Positions 42,275-50,538 of a stretch of DNA of 50,596 nt are shown piece by piece. The notes below the pieces were generated by a model that was not told where the DNA came from, did not search any database, and saw nothing but the letters and a program-made list of their open reading frames with translations. Source of the stretch: a virus. Location of the stretch: positions 1 through 50,596 of IMG/VR virus record IMGVR_UViG_3300005663_000063; one strand, 5' to 3'. Made by a program: the position numbers and the translations under genes. The number at the start of each line of letters is the position of its first letter. Within the stretch, counting starts at the first letter, position 1.

Positions 42275-42514
42275 ATGAGTTTAGCAGAATGCCCTATCCA
42301 GGATATCTGTCAGAACTTTATTACAGGTGATAATAAGCCACCCAATAATCATGTCCGTACCATTGTGCCATGCAAATCATTCTTGGATATGTCTTGTGAG
42401 GAGAGTGTAAGAATACAAGCTTGGCTTGGGGGTGGTGAGGGAATAAGTTGTAATATTGAAAAAATAGGAAGAATAAAAAAAGAACTTCACAACTCGGATG
42501 TAGATGTGGTATAA
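42275..42514 (+). CDS. Small Cys protein before the HNH gene
   Basis: A 79-residue protein with Cys spaced through CPIQDICQNF and FLDMSCEE, and a C-terminal CNIEKIGRIKKEL. That ending resembles the end of the HNH protein (CDIEKIKRIKAGK). It directly abuts the metallophosphoesterase stop. Its last bases overlap the promoter at 42486. Confidence 0.5.
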   Translation: MSLAECPIQDICQNFITGDNKPPNNHVRTIVPCKSFLDMSCEESVRIQAWLGGGEGISCNIEKIGRIKKELHNSDVDVV

Positions 42515-42515
42515 T
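42486..42515 (+). promoter_or_regulatory. Own promoter of the HNH endonuclease gene
   Basis: TTCACA (42486-42491), 18-base spacer, TATAAT (42510-42515) with TGG before the -10, an extended -10. It overlaps the stop of the gene before. A private promoter is typical of homing-endonuclease genes. Confidence 0.7.
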
Positions 42516-42534
42516 ATGAATGGAGGTGATTATT

Positions 42535-43167
42535 ATGCCACAAATAGGTGATACCAAAAGAGCCAGGGAGATAGGAAAGTGGTTTAAGAAAGGCACAGGA
42601 AGTAAGGGGACTAAATATATCTGGTATGCTTGCGAGGATTGCGGTAGGGAGCGCTGGGTAGCAGTAGTGAAAGGTAAACCTAGTTACTTGTTTTGTAGAT
42701 ACTGTGTTCGTAAGGGCAAACGCTTTGACGATGTATTAAGAAAGAAACTTTCTCTATGTAATTCTGGGGCTAATAATAGGCGTTGGAAGGGGGGGCGGAG
42801 TGGAACCACTTCTGGTTACATAATGGTTAAAGTTCATCCTGATGACTTCTTCCTCCCTATGGCAACTAAGGATTGCTATATAATGGAGCATCGCCTTGTT
42901 ATGGCAAAACATCTCAATCGTTGCCTTTTACCGTGGGAGATTGTTCATCACAAGAATGGAATTAGAGATGACAATAGATTGGAGAATTTGGAATTATTAC
43001 CCACGAACAAACAACATGCTCCATCAATGAAATGGCAAGCGGAAATATTAAAACGTGATAATCAGATAATTGAATTGAAAAATGAAATAGCGGAATTACA
43101 ATTATATCTAGGAGAAGAACTTGCTTGCGATATTGAGAAAATAAAGAGAATAAAGGCAGGGAAATAG
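42535..43167 (+). CDS. HNH homing-type endonuclease
   Basis: A 210-residue protein. The N-terminal part has a zinc ribbon (CEDCG and CRYCVRKG). The HNH region runs through EHRLVMAKHL, LPWEIVHHKNGIRDDN and LENLELLPTNKQH. The C-terminal part is coiled. It is of the type that moves as a free-standing homing endonuclease. The ATG at 42535 follows GGAGGTGAT. Confidence 0.85.
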   Translation: MPQIGDTKRAREIGKWFKKGTGSKGTKYIWYACEDCGRERWVAVVKGKPSYLFCRYCVRKGKRFDDVLRKKLSLCNSGANNRRWKGGRSGTTSGYIMVKVHPDDFFLPMATKDCYIMEHRLVMAKHLNRCLLPWEIVHHKNGIRDDNRLENLELLPTNKQHAPSMKWQAEILKRDNQIIELKNEIAELQLYLGEELACDIEKIKRIKAGK

Positions 43168-43171
43168 AGCT

Positions 43172-43357
43172 ATGAAAAATAACTCAACAGAATGTGATTT
43201 CCTTGACAAGTATAATGTGAATGCTGCGTCAATTGGTAAGGGGTTGGTTACTTTGGAAGATGGGACTGTCTGCCCTGAAGCCGACTTATGCCTTGATTAC
43301 TGTCCTTATAAGAAGTGTGTCTTGATAAAAGGTAAAAAAAAGGGAGGAATTAGATGA
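43172..43357 (+). CDS. Small Cys-rich protein
   Basis: A 61-residue protein with several Cys (CPEADLCLDYCPYKKC) that may bind metal, and a Lys-rich end. Overlaps the next gene. Family unknown. Confidence 0.55.
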   Translation: MKNNSTECDFLDKYNVNAASIGKGLVTLEDGTVCPEADLCLDYCPYKKCVLIKGKKKGGIR

Positions 43358-43671
43358 AAGTTAAGATACCAAGAGAGATTAAGATAGCAGGACACTGGTT
43401 TGCTATTGGATATGAAGAGGGACTCGCTTCTAGGCACCATAAATATGGGTTTGTCAGTACTGATACCCTTGTAATCCATGTAGAACCGACAATTCCCGAT
43501 TCATTGAAATCACAAACCTTACTCCATGAACTTGTGCATACACTGAGCGACCAGTTCATTTGTGCAAATGCCTTCTCAGAAGAAGTGGTGGGGCAAATAG
43601 CAACGGGTATTTGGGTAATGCTTTCAGATTTGGGTATTGAGTTTGACTGGTCAGAGATAAAGGAGGAATGA
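43354..43671 (+). CDS. HExxH zinc peptidase-like protein
   Basis: A 105-residue protein with HELVH (HExxH) and a downstream Glu (EEVVGQ), as in small phage gluzincins. The start is beta-like (KVKIPREIKIAGHWFAIGY). It may cleave a peptide or be an inactive relative. ATGA overlap with the previous gene. Confidence 0.7.
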   Translation: MKVKIPREIKIAGHWFAIGYEEGLASRHHKYGFVSTDTLVIHVEPTIPDSLKSQTLLHELVHTLSDQFICANAFSEEVVGQIATGIWVMLSDLGIEFDWSEIKEE

Positions 43672-43856
43672 TGACTAGAGAAGAGATAAGAGCAGATAGA
43701 GAGTTAGAGTTAGGTAACTACCAAGAATTCAGTTCAGTAGATGCGCTATTGGGGGACTTACATTCTTGCAGTTACATTTCGTGTCCTCTTTGCGGGTGTG
43801 TATTCTATCCAGAGACGGCGAGTTCCGTCTGTTGTGGGGTAAATAATGCCAACTAG
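43671..43856 (+). CDS. TREEIR-type zinc protein
   Basis: A 61-residue protein starting MTREEIRAD, as in its neighbours at 43846 and 31269. It then has CPLCGCV and CCG, likely one zinc site. The ATG at 43671 suits AGGAGG better than 43668. Confidence 0.6.
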   Translation: MTREEIRADRELELGNYQEFSSVDALLGDLHSCSYISCPLCGCVFYPETASSVCCGVNNAN

Positions 43857-44139
43857 AGAAGAGATAAGGGAAGGGATAGCTAGAACTTATTTCAGTCATC
43901 GGTTTGCGGGTGATGTTTCCTTTGATGAGGTTAGTGATGAATGCTATGCCTTCGCAGATGTTGATATGGCAAATCTCCACTCTCAAGGTGTAGTAATCAA
44001 GGTGAAGGGGGAGTTGCCTCAGGTTGAGATTACTTACACGGGTTGGCTTACACCCTCTCAAATTACAGAGATAGGTGCTGCTTATCGCAAGGCTTATGCT
44101 GGCTTCGGAGCTTTTGAGCCATTGATAAAGGAGAAGTAA
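43846..44139 (+). CDS. TREEIREG-type protein
   Basis: A 97-residue protein with TREEIREGI, LHSQGVVIKV and PLIKEK blocks matching the gene at 31269-31478, with an insertion in the middle. Overlaps the previous gene. Function unknown. Confidence 0.65.
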   Translation: MPTREEIREGIARTYFSHRFAGDVSFDEVSDECYAFADVDMANLHSQGVVIKVKGELPQVEITYTGWLTPSQITEIGAAYRKAYAGFGAFEPLIKEK

Positions 44140-44348
44140 TGCTCTGGTATCTTTCAGCCTTAGCCTTAATGTCTTACCCAATAGCGGAACTCAGTAGGGT
44201 TATAGTTATAGTGATAGTACGCTATCCCAATATCGCTATTGGAGCAGGGGAAGTTCCTCAGTCCGACTTTGTATGGGAGATTATATTGATGTGGATAGCT
44301 TACATTGTAGGAGCTGCTATACTAGCTTGGAGATTAAACAAAAAATGA
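44139..44348 (+). CDS. Two-helix membrane protein
   Basis: A 69-residue protein with hydrophobic stretches near both ends (LWYLSALALMSYPIAEL and IILMWIAYIVGAAILAW). It overlaps the radical SAM gene. It may be part of the set of small membrane proteins in the cassette. Confidence 0.6.
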   Translation: MLWYLSALALMSYPIAELSRVIVIVIVRYPNIAIGAGEVPQSDFVWEIILMWIAYIVGAAILAWRLNKK

Positions 44349-45709
44349 AACCAGTGTATTTCTTCAATCCGTCCTACGATGAGAGGAATATAAACTTCTA
44401 CAACCTCGGACTGATTAGTATTGCCTCTCATCTAAAAAGGAAGGGTATCCCTGCCTATGTTTATATGAACTACCTAGACGAAAGGCATACCAAGGACAAA
44501 GATTATGACCTTGTGTTGGAAGATGTATTAAAGGAGAACCCACAATATGTAGGGATTTCTTGTATGACAACACAATATATGGGGGCATTGGATTTAACCA
44601 AGAGGATTAAGGGGCTATCTGATGTTCCCGTTGTATGGGGCGGGCATCATGTTAATGCTTATGGGTGCAATGGGGCTGACTTAGGGGTAAGGGGTTGGGG
44701 GGAATTTAATGCAGAGAGGATTTATAATAATGCCCCACTATTTGTAAAGCGTGGAATACCAGCGAACCTTCCCCTAGATTTCTCTACTGTTATCAACTAT
44801 CAACCAGTAGAACGCCTGATGAGAGGCAGGATGGTCAAGCAGGCATCTATAATGACCTCTTATGGGTGTCCATATAAGTGCAGGTTCTGTGTTAATGCAA
44901 TAAAGGATAGCCAAGTTATCTATCGGGATATAAAGGCAGTGGTTCAAGAGATAAAGCAAGTCCTGAGTATGGGTGCTAACTCCATAGCTTTTTATGATGA
45001 GCTGTTCTGGGCAAAGCCTAAAAGGGTGGTTGACATAATAAAAAACCTAAAAGTTGAGGGTTTTAATTTTCCATGGTTGGCACTTGCAAGGATTGATAGT
45101 AGGCTGGAGGACTTAAAATATCTGGCAAGCAACGGTTGTGAGGAGATACACTTTGGAGTGGAGTCAGGCTCTCAGAGAATGATAGATGAGTGTATCAACA
45201 AGAGGATTAAGATAAAGGATGTTATCCCTGTTCTGCAAAGAGTATTGGATGCAGACATTATGCCCAGGGCTTCGTTCATATTTGGTATGCCTGGGGAGAC
45301 AATGGATGATGTATCACAAACCATTCACCTGATAATGGAAATGGCAGAGAGGTTTGGTAATCGGTTCGTGATAAACGCTTTCTTCTTCTATCCTATACCC
45401 AACACTCCTATGACAGACGAGGCGTTTAAAGGATTGAGTGCTCAGGATTGTATTGATGCAGCAAGACTCTCAGTCCATCCCTATAAACTCTTTGAACACT
45501 TTGATGCATATGACTGGTTGCCTGATAAGAAGTTCTTTGCTGAGTGTTGGTATATAGCAAGGGTTATCTCAGAGATATGTGCTCCTTATAAATATTACGA
45601 AGGTTATAAGCCAGAGTTCGGGGGGATGTCAGTATCTGATGGGACTTATAATGAATTGAATAATAGTGAACTAGCAAAGAAATGGCTAGATAAAGTAAGG
45701 GGGTTTTGA
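44345..45709 (+). CDS. B12-binding-type radical SAM enzyme in the sugar cassette
   Basis: A 454-residue protein. The first 150 residues are a Rossmann-like B12-type domain (LGLISIASHLKRKG, YVGISCMTTQY, VPVVWGGHHVNAYG). The radical SAM motif is at Cys175, Cys179 and Cys182 (SYGCPYKCRFC). The C-terminal part has GMPGETMDD and other family blocks. The classical cobalamin His motif is unclear. The ATG at 44345 overlaps the previous stop (ATGA). It starts the sugar cassette and may methylate or rearrange a sugar or lipid; substrate unknown. Confidence 0.85.
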   Translation: MKPVYFFNPSYDERNINFYNLGLISIASHLKRKGIPAYVYMNYLDERHTKDKDYDLVLEDVLKENPQYVGISCMTTQYMGALDLTKRIKGLSDVPVVWGGHHVNAYGCNGADLGVRGWGEFNAERIYNNAPLFVKRGIPANLPLDFSTVINYQPVERLMRGRMVKQASIMTSYGCPYKCRFCVNAIKDSQVIYRDIKAVVQEIKQVLSMGANSIAFYDELFWAKPKRVVDIIKNLKVEGFNFPWLALARIDSRLEDLKYLASNGCEEIHFGVESGSQRMIDECINKRIKIKDVIPVLQRVLDADIMPRASFIFGMPGETMDDVSQTIHLIMEMAERFGNRFVINAFFFYPIPNTPMTDEAFKGLSAQDCIDAARLSVHPYKLFEHFDAYDWLPDKKFFAECWYIARVISEICAPYKYYEGYKPEFGGMSVSDGTYNELNNSELAKKWLDKVRGF

Positions 45710-46074
45710 TGAAGATAGTAAATAAACCTTGGGGATATGAGAAATGGCTACACGAAGGAAAGTATGTTCTCAAAGAGATATTTATTAAGAAAGGATTTAA
45801 GACAAGCCTTCAATACCACAAAAAGAAAACTGAAACAAACTATATCATAAGGGGGAAGGCAAAGCTCCAATGGTCTATAGTCGGTTACGAAATTAAGAAG
45901 AAGGGAGACTACTTCCATGTGAACCCAAATGAGGCTCATAGAGTAGAAGCACTTACTGACCTCCTTATGATTGAGGCATCTACACCAGAAGTGGATGATA
46001 TTGTAAGGCTAGAGGACGACTATGACAGAGGGAATGGGAGGATAGATAGTGAGCACGAAGAAGATAATAAATAA
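45709..46074 (+). CDS. Cupin, mannose-6-phosphate isomerase type II-like
   Basis: A 121-residue cupin starting KPWGYEKW, with the metal-site region YHKKKTETNYIIRGKA and NPNEAHRVEA, and the closing VRLEDDYDRG seen in sugar-phosphate isomerases and capsule proteins. It probably binds a sugar phosphate. It is coupled to the radical SAM gene. Confidence 0.85.
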   Translation: MKIVNKPWGYEKWLHEGKYVLKEIFIKKGFKTSLQYHKKKTETNYIIRGKAKLQWSIVGYEIKKKGDYFHVNPNEAHRVEALTDLLMIEASTPEVDDIVRLEDDYDRGNGRIDSEHEEDNK

Positions 46075-46300
46075 AAGGAGGGGGAAAATAACTGATGTTG
46101 AGAAATCTGAAAGGTTAAGGATAAAATGCCTCATTGTATGGGGCATCATAGGCATCTTGATGCTAATTTCATTTGTAGTATTTAATAGCTTTCTTGAGGG
46201 CAAGTCTATGCGTGAATTTCCTGCTAACGTTGCTGGTGCTTTTCTAATGCTTTGGATGCTTACAGGTATTGGATTATCAGGTGGTGGGGGGGGTATGTAA
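46049..46300 (+). CDS. Two-helix membrane protein, GTG start
   Basis: An 83-residue protein with two hydrophobic stretches (LIVWGIIGILMLISFVVF and VAGAFLMLWMLTGIGL) and a Gly-rich tail. GGAGG stands before the GTG at 46049, which overlaps the end of the cupin gene. Function unknown. Confidence 0.6.
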   Translation: MSTKKIINKRRGKITDVEKSERLRIKCLIVWGIIGILMLISFVVFNSFLEGKSMREFPANVAGAFLMLWMLTGIGLSGGGGGM

Positions 46301-46304
46301 TAAT

Positions 46305-47894
46305 ATGAATAAATTAGCTATTCTTGTAACAGGAACATATAGAGAGATAGACTTCCTGTTGGATGTCTTTCCACAGATAACTAAAGGGATAGACCACGAC
46401 ATTTATGTTGTTTTAAGGCATACCGCTGGAGAGTTAAGTAGGCTTGGGTTAAAGGAACAGGACTTCACCCTTCCGAAAGGTGGGGATAATGTCTTTATGT
46501 GTGAGTTACCCAGTATGGATAAAGATGAAGCCCACTCTCGTTACCTGATACCAGTTGGGCCGACAGATAACGATAGGGAATGTGCTATGCTCAGTATGTT
46601 TCATGGAGTGTTCACTGCCATCTCTATGATGAAAGCCTCTCTTAGAAATTACACCTATGTTATGAAGACACGGACAGATTATCTCCCCCCAATGTCTATA
46701 CCTGAGATGATTGAGGCTCACACAAAGACGGGGAAGATTATCGTTGATGGGTGTGCTAACTGGCACCATCGCTACCCCGATAGGGGCGATATTCATTGGC
46801 AAGGTTCGTTGAATGATATATTTTGCTTTACCACCTATGATGGGTTTCTTAAACTGTGGGATTTTGAGGACGAACTCAGCAAGTATTGGACAGGCATACC
46901 AGAAACGACTCTATTCAGGGTGGCTATGAAAAGGTTTCTGGGTGATGAGATGCAGTCCCCTCGCAAGAACGAGACTTTCCTGAAGAAGTATTTTACTTGG
47001 GATGATAATGATACCAAGCAATCCTTCCACGTTCTAAGAAGAAAAGGGGATGGGTTGCCCAAGATGGGTGAGGCAACCTTTTTCAAGGGGGATGAGGTTG
47101 TTAAATACTTCGTCGATAAAGAGAAGGTTAAGGGTAGAGTAGAACGTGCTATACTATTGAGCGGGTTTGTCCCTGAACCAGTAAAAGTATCGGATAACTT
47201 TTTTACCTACAAGTATGTAGGGGGGAAGTTGCTTTCAGATACGGATGTGGATACCTTTACCGAGTTCCTTGAGTTTATGAAGAGGAATATATGGGTTGGC
47301 AATTACCACAGTATCAGGAAAGCCTGTGAAGAGTTTTACATTACTAAGACAGATGAGCGCATTAAATTATTTAGGGAAAAGACTGGGATTATAGATAAAA
47401 AGGAGGATATTAACGGTGTAGAAGTACCCTCCATAGAAGATACGCTGGAAAACATAGATTTGAAGTGGCTGTGTGATGGGATACCCGCCATCATACACGG
47501 AGACCCACAACCAGAGAATGTGATTGTAACTGAGGATGGGTTTTCTCTACTAGATTGGCGTGAGGACTTTGGGGGACTACCCTATGGTGATGTCTATTAT
47601 GATTTAGCCAAGATTTACCACGCCCTCTGGGTAGCAGGGGAGATAATCCGCCAAGAGAGATACACTATTAAGGAAGACCCCATAGAATATACCATAGATT
47701 TCAAAGATAACCTAATGGAGTTCAAGGATGTGATGGAGAAGTTTATCGCAGATAATGGATATGACCTATACAAAGTTAAAGTCTTATCAGCACTCATTTA
47801 TCTAAACATAGCACCCTTACATCACGAACCTTACAATAAATTCCTTTACTACTTTGGGAAGAAATATCTTTATGAGTTACTGGAGGAGAAATGA
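46305..47894 (+). CDS. Glycosyltransferase-kinase fusion
   Basis: A 529-residue two-domain protein. Residues about 1-245 look like a WavE/GT-A-type glycosyltransferase, with an RTD site (KTRTD 121-125). Residues about 255-529 are an aminoglycoside-phosphotransferase/choline-kinase fold: HGD 398-400, Asn405 and Asp417 (LLDWRED). The kinase could phosphorylate a sugar or lipid head, and the transferase could add a sugar. The pair is unusual in a phage. ATG at 46305 follows a run of G. Confidence 0.75.
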   Translation: MNKLAILVTGTYREIDFLLDVFPQITKGIDHDIYVVLRHTAGELSRLGLKEQDFTLPKGGDNVFMCELPSMDKDEAHSRYLIPVGPTDNDRECAMLSMFHGVFTAISMMKASLRNYTYVMKTRTDYLPPMSIPEMIEAHTKTGKIIVDGCANWHHRYPDRGDIHWQGSLNDIFCFTTYDGFLKLWDFEDELSKYWTGIPETTLFRVAMKRFLGDEMQSPRKNETFLKKYFTWDDNDTKQSFHVLRRKGDGLPKMGEATFFKGDEVVKYFVDKEKVKGRVERAILLSGFVPEPVKVSDNFFTYKYVGGKLLSDTDVDTFTEFLEFMKRNIWVGNYHSIRKACEEFYITKTDERIKLFREKTGIIDKKEDINGVEVPSIEDTLENIDLKWLCDGIPAIIHGDPQPENVIVTEDGFSLLDWREDFGGLPYGDVYYDLAKIYHALWVAGEIIRQERYTIKEDPIEYTIDFKDNLMEFKDVMEKFIADNGYDLYKVKVLSALIYLNIAPLHHEPYNKFLYYFGKKYLYELLEEK

Positions 47895-48124
47895 GGGAAA
47901 TGAACCATCGGCGTTTAGGAAGGCTTGTGCTAGTTGTTACCTTGATTGGTTTCTTTTGCTGGCTTGGTAATATCTGGGTCAACAAACTAGAACCAGATAT
48001 TACATTAGCGCAGGAGATATTGGGCAGTATTGTTTTTGGTACGACGATAGCATTTGCGACCACCCTTTTGATAAGTGTACTTTACATCCTCTATGATTGG
48101 CTATACTCCAAGGAGGAGAAATGA
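47891..48124 (+). CDS. Two-helix membrane protein
   Basis: A 77-residue protein with hydrophobic stretches (LVLVVTLIGFFCWLGNIWV and IVFGTTIAFATTLLISVLYI) and a charged tail (YSKEEK). ATGA overlap with the fusion gene. Same layout as 1082. Confidence 0.65.
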   Translation: MREMNHRRLGRLVLVVTLIGFFCWLGNIWVNKLEPDITLAQEILGSIVFGTTIAFATTLLISVLYILYDWLYSKEEK

Positions 48125-48630
48125 AATTGGATTATTCTCAAGAGTTAGCCTCATGTTGTGGAAATGAAACTGAAATGAAAACATTTGTAATAGATGTAGA
48201 TGGTTGTATGACTGATGGGAGGATGTACTACACCGCAGAAGGTAAGCAGATGAAAGCCTTTGGAGCTGATGACCACGATGCGCTGAATATGTTAAAGGAG
48301 TTTATTAAGATACACTTTGTCACTGGCGACCATATAGGATTTGACATTTCTGCAAGGCGTATTGCCACAGATATGGATTTTAATATATGGCTAGTAGAGG
48401 TGGAAAACCGCACCAACTGGATAAAGGAAAATTTTGGCTTATCAAAAACAATCTATATGGGCGATGGCATACTTGACCCACCTATCTTTGAGAAGGTAGG
48501 GTATAGTATCTGTCCTGCTGATGGGTTTTATCTGGCCAGAGAAAAGGCTGACTTTGTAACACAATCAGGGGGAGGACACCGTGCCGTAGCAGAAGCCTGT
48601 ATGCACATTAAGGAGAAGTTCTTTGTATAA
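48121..48630 (+). CDS. KdsC/YrbI-like HAD phosphatase
   Basis: A 169-residue HAD enzyme. Motif I is DVDGCMTDG (25-33), motif II TGD (68-70), motif IV GDGILD (114-119). The short length and lack of a cap fit the KdsC subfamily, which removes the phosphate from KDO 8-phosphate. Here a heptose phosphate or similar sugar is equally possible. Ribosome site AGGAGGAG before the ATG. Confidence 0.85.
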   Translation: MKLDYSQELASCCGNETEMKTFVIDVDGCMTDGRMYYTAEGKQMKAFGADDHDALNMLKEFIKIHFVTGDHIGFDISARRIATDMDFNIWLVEVENRTNWIKENFGLSKTIYMGDGILDPPIFEKVGYSICPADGFYLAREKADFVTQSGGGHRAVAEACMHIKEKFFV

Positions 48631-49303
48631 AGTATGTATCCTGACAGCGGGTATGGGAACACGGAATAAGTATGCCAAGGATACTAATAAAGCTTGTCTT
48701 CCCATAGGGGGTAAGCCTGCCATCTCCCGTATGATTGATAAATTCCCAGAAGATGTTGAAATTGTTATCGCAGTTGGGCATAAGGCGGAGTTGGTAATAA
48801 ATGTTGTGATGTCCTCATACCTCGGTAGACCTAACCTAATATATATGCACGTTAATTATCAGGGGGAAGGTAGGGGTCCAGGATATTCGTTACTTCAATG
48901 TAGACCCTTCCTGCAATGCCCGTTTATTTACACTTGTTGCGATACTCTTGTTCTTGAGGATATTCCCGAACCAAAGGTGAACTGGATGGGGGTATCTCTC
49001 GTAACAGAGAAATTACCCTATCTAACCGCTGATGTTGAAGATGGATTGATAAATAAAGTTTATGATAAGGGGGATAAAAATGCTACATATCTAGCTTCTA
49101 TAGGTCTGGTCGGAGTAAGGGACTATAAAGCCTTCTGGGAAGGATTAGCTAACCCGACAATAGTTGAGGGAGAACACCAGGACACTTCGGGAATAAACGC
49201 CCTTATTCCCTTATACCCAGAATACTTTACTTGGTTTGATACAGGAAGTACGGAGGGTTATGAAAATGCAAACAGATACTTTAGTAAACAGATACCTAAA
49301 TGA
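48623..49303 (+). CDS. Sugar-phosphate nucleotidyltransferase
   Basis: A 226-residue nucleotidyltransferase with the signature LTAGMGTR (7-14) and Lys of NKACLPIGGKP (22-32), plus a metal Asp in CCDT. It joins NTP and a sugar 1-phosphate. It starts at TTG (48623) behind AAGGAG, overlapping the phosphatase stop. Of the possible substrates, a heptose or other product of its neighbours is likely. The nucleotide base is not decidable. Confidence 0.85.
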   Translation: MYKVCILTAGMGTRNKYAKDTNKACLPIGGKPAISRMIDKFPEDVEIVIAVGHKAELVINVVMSSYLGRPNLIYMHVNYQGEGRGPGYSLLQCRPFLQCPFIYTCCDTLVLEDIPEPKVNWMGVSLVTEKLPYLTADVEDGLINKVYDKGDKNATYLASIGLVGVRDYKAFWEGLANPTIVEGEHQDTSGINALIPLYPEYFTWFDTGSTEGYENANRYFSKQIPK

Positions 49304-49898
49304 ACACGTAAGTATAGCACAAGGGTTTCCTGTCCTTGATGTGATTGAATTTTTTGATTTGGTAGAAAACACATATAAGATGAACGGTGAGGTGTTTGTC
49401 TTTGGGAATGGTGGTGGGGCAAGTATAGCTGAACACTTTGCTAGTGACTTAAAGATGCACCCATTTGTATCTGATGACAAGCACAAGCCGACAGATACTC
49501 ATAGGTTGAGGGTTCACTGCCTCAATGAGTCTAATGGGATAATCACACGCATAGGTAATGATATTGGGTACTATCACATCTTTATTGAGCAACTTAAAAA
49601 CTATGACCTTAATGAGCTTGCCTTAGTAGTAGCTTTCTCTGGGAGTGGTAATTCCCTCAATATTATTAAGGCTCTTCAGTATGCAAATGATTGTGATGCC
49701 ATAACTGTCCTTATCGGCGGGCGTGACGGTGGGAAGGCTAAAGACTTAGCTGACCTTTGTATCTTAATCCCAGGCACTTCTAAGTTCCCAGGTCAGGTTG
49801 GAGCTAACGATAACTGTTTCCACATTGAGGACTTTCAGTGTAGTATAACCCATATAGTAACAGGTCTATTAAAGGAGGCAGTAGATGAGGGAAATTGA
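49266..49898 (+). CDS. SIS isomerase, GmhA-like
   Basis: A 210-residue SIS-fold protein. The phosphosugar site is GNGGGAS (47-53) and FSGSGNS (124-130), as in GmhA, which turns sedoheptulose 7-phosphate into D-glycero-D-manno-heptose 7-phosphate. Its length fits GmhA. The ATG at 49266 lies eight bases after GGAGGG; the ATG at 49260 is also in frame. Overlaps the nucleotidyltransferase gene. Confidence 0.85.
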   Translation: MQTDTLVNRYLNEHVSIAQGFPVLDVIEFFDLVENTYKMNGEVFVFGNGGGASIAEHFASDLKMHPFVSDDKHKPTDTHRLRVHCLNESNGIITRIGNDIGYYHIFIEQLKNYDLNELALVVAFSGSGNSLNIIKALQYANDCDAITVLIGGRDGGKAKDLADLCILIPGTSKFPGQVGANDNCFHIEDFQCSITHIVTGLLKEAVDEGN

Positions 49899-50538
49899 AT
49901 TAGTTACCCCACTGCACAAGCAGACAAAGAGAAACTATCTAGCTAGAATGAATGACGACAAGGTTCACTGTATGCTCAAGGCTAAAGAGTATGGGTATGA
50001 TTACTGGGATGGGGACCGAAGATACGGATATGGAGGGTATAAATATGATGGAAGATGGAAACCAATCGCTGAAAAACTTATTGAGACATATGGACTTAAG
50101 TTTGGAGACTTGGTTTTGGATGCTGGGTGTGGGAAAGGGCATCTCTTATACGAGCTTCAAGAACTGGGTATGCGAGTTAAAGGGTTTGATATTTCTCACC
50201 ATGCGTTAGTAAACGCCCCCGCAGAAGTTCGGACTTCTGTAGGCATTATGAAGGCACAAGACTATTATCCTTGTCCCGACAAATACTATGATTTAGTAAT
50301 CTCTCTGGGGTGTCTTCATAACTTGCGCATCTTCGACTTAGAAAGAGCTATTAAAGAGATAGAAAGGGTGGGCAAACAGAAGTATATTATGGTGGAGAGT
50401 TGCCGCAACGAACAGGAGTTATTTAATTTGCAATGTTGGGCTTTGACGGCGGAGTCATTCTTTGATAGGGATGAATGGGTATGGTTGTATAAACACTTTG
50501 GATATACAGGGGATTATGTATTTGTTTATTTTGAATAA
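49885..50538 (+). CDS. Class I methyltransferase
   Basis: A 217-residue SAM methyltransferase with motif I VLDAGCGKG (77-85) after a DYWDGDRRYGYGGYKYDGRW block typical of a polysaccharide-locus family. It ends just before the circular junction (stop at 50538). The substrate may be the sugar or the lipid carrier. ATG at 49885 overlaps the SIS gene. Confidence 0.85.
   Translation: MREIELVTPLHKQTKRNYLARMNDDKVHCMLKAKEYGYDYWDGDRRYGYGGYKYDGRWKPIAEKLIETYGLKFGDLVLDAGCGKGHLLYELQELGMRVKGFDISHHALVNAPAEVRTSVGIMKAQDYYPCPDKYYDLVISLGCLHNLRIFDLERAIKEIERVGKQKYIMVESCRNEQELFNLQCWALTAESFFDRDEWVWLYKHFGYTGDYVFVYFE

Noticed and set aside
43206-43222. TTGACA next to TATAAT
   Set aside because: The spacing is only two bases, so it is not a promoter.
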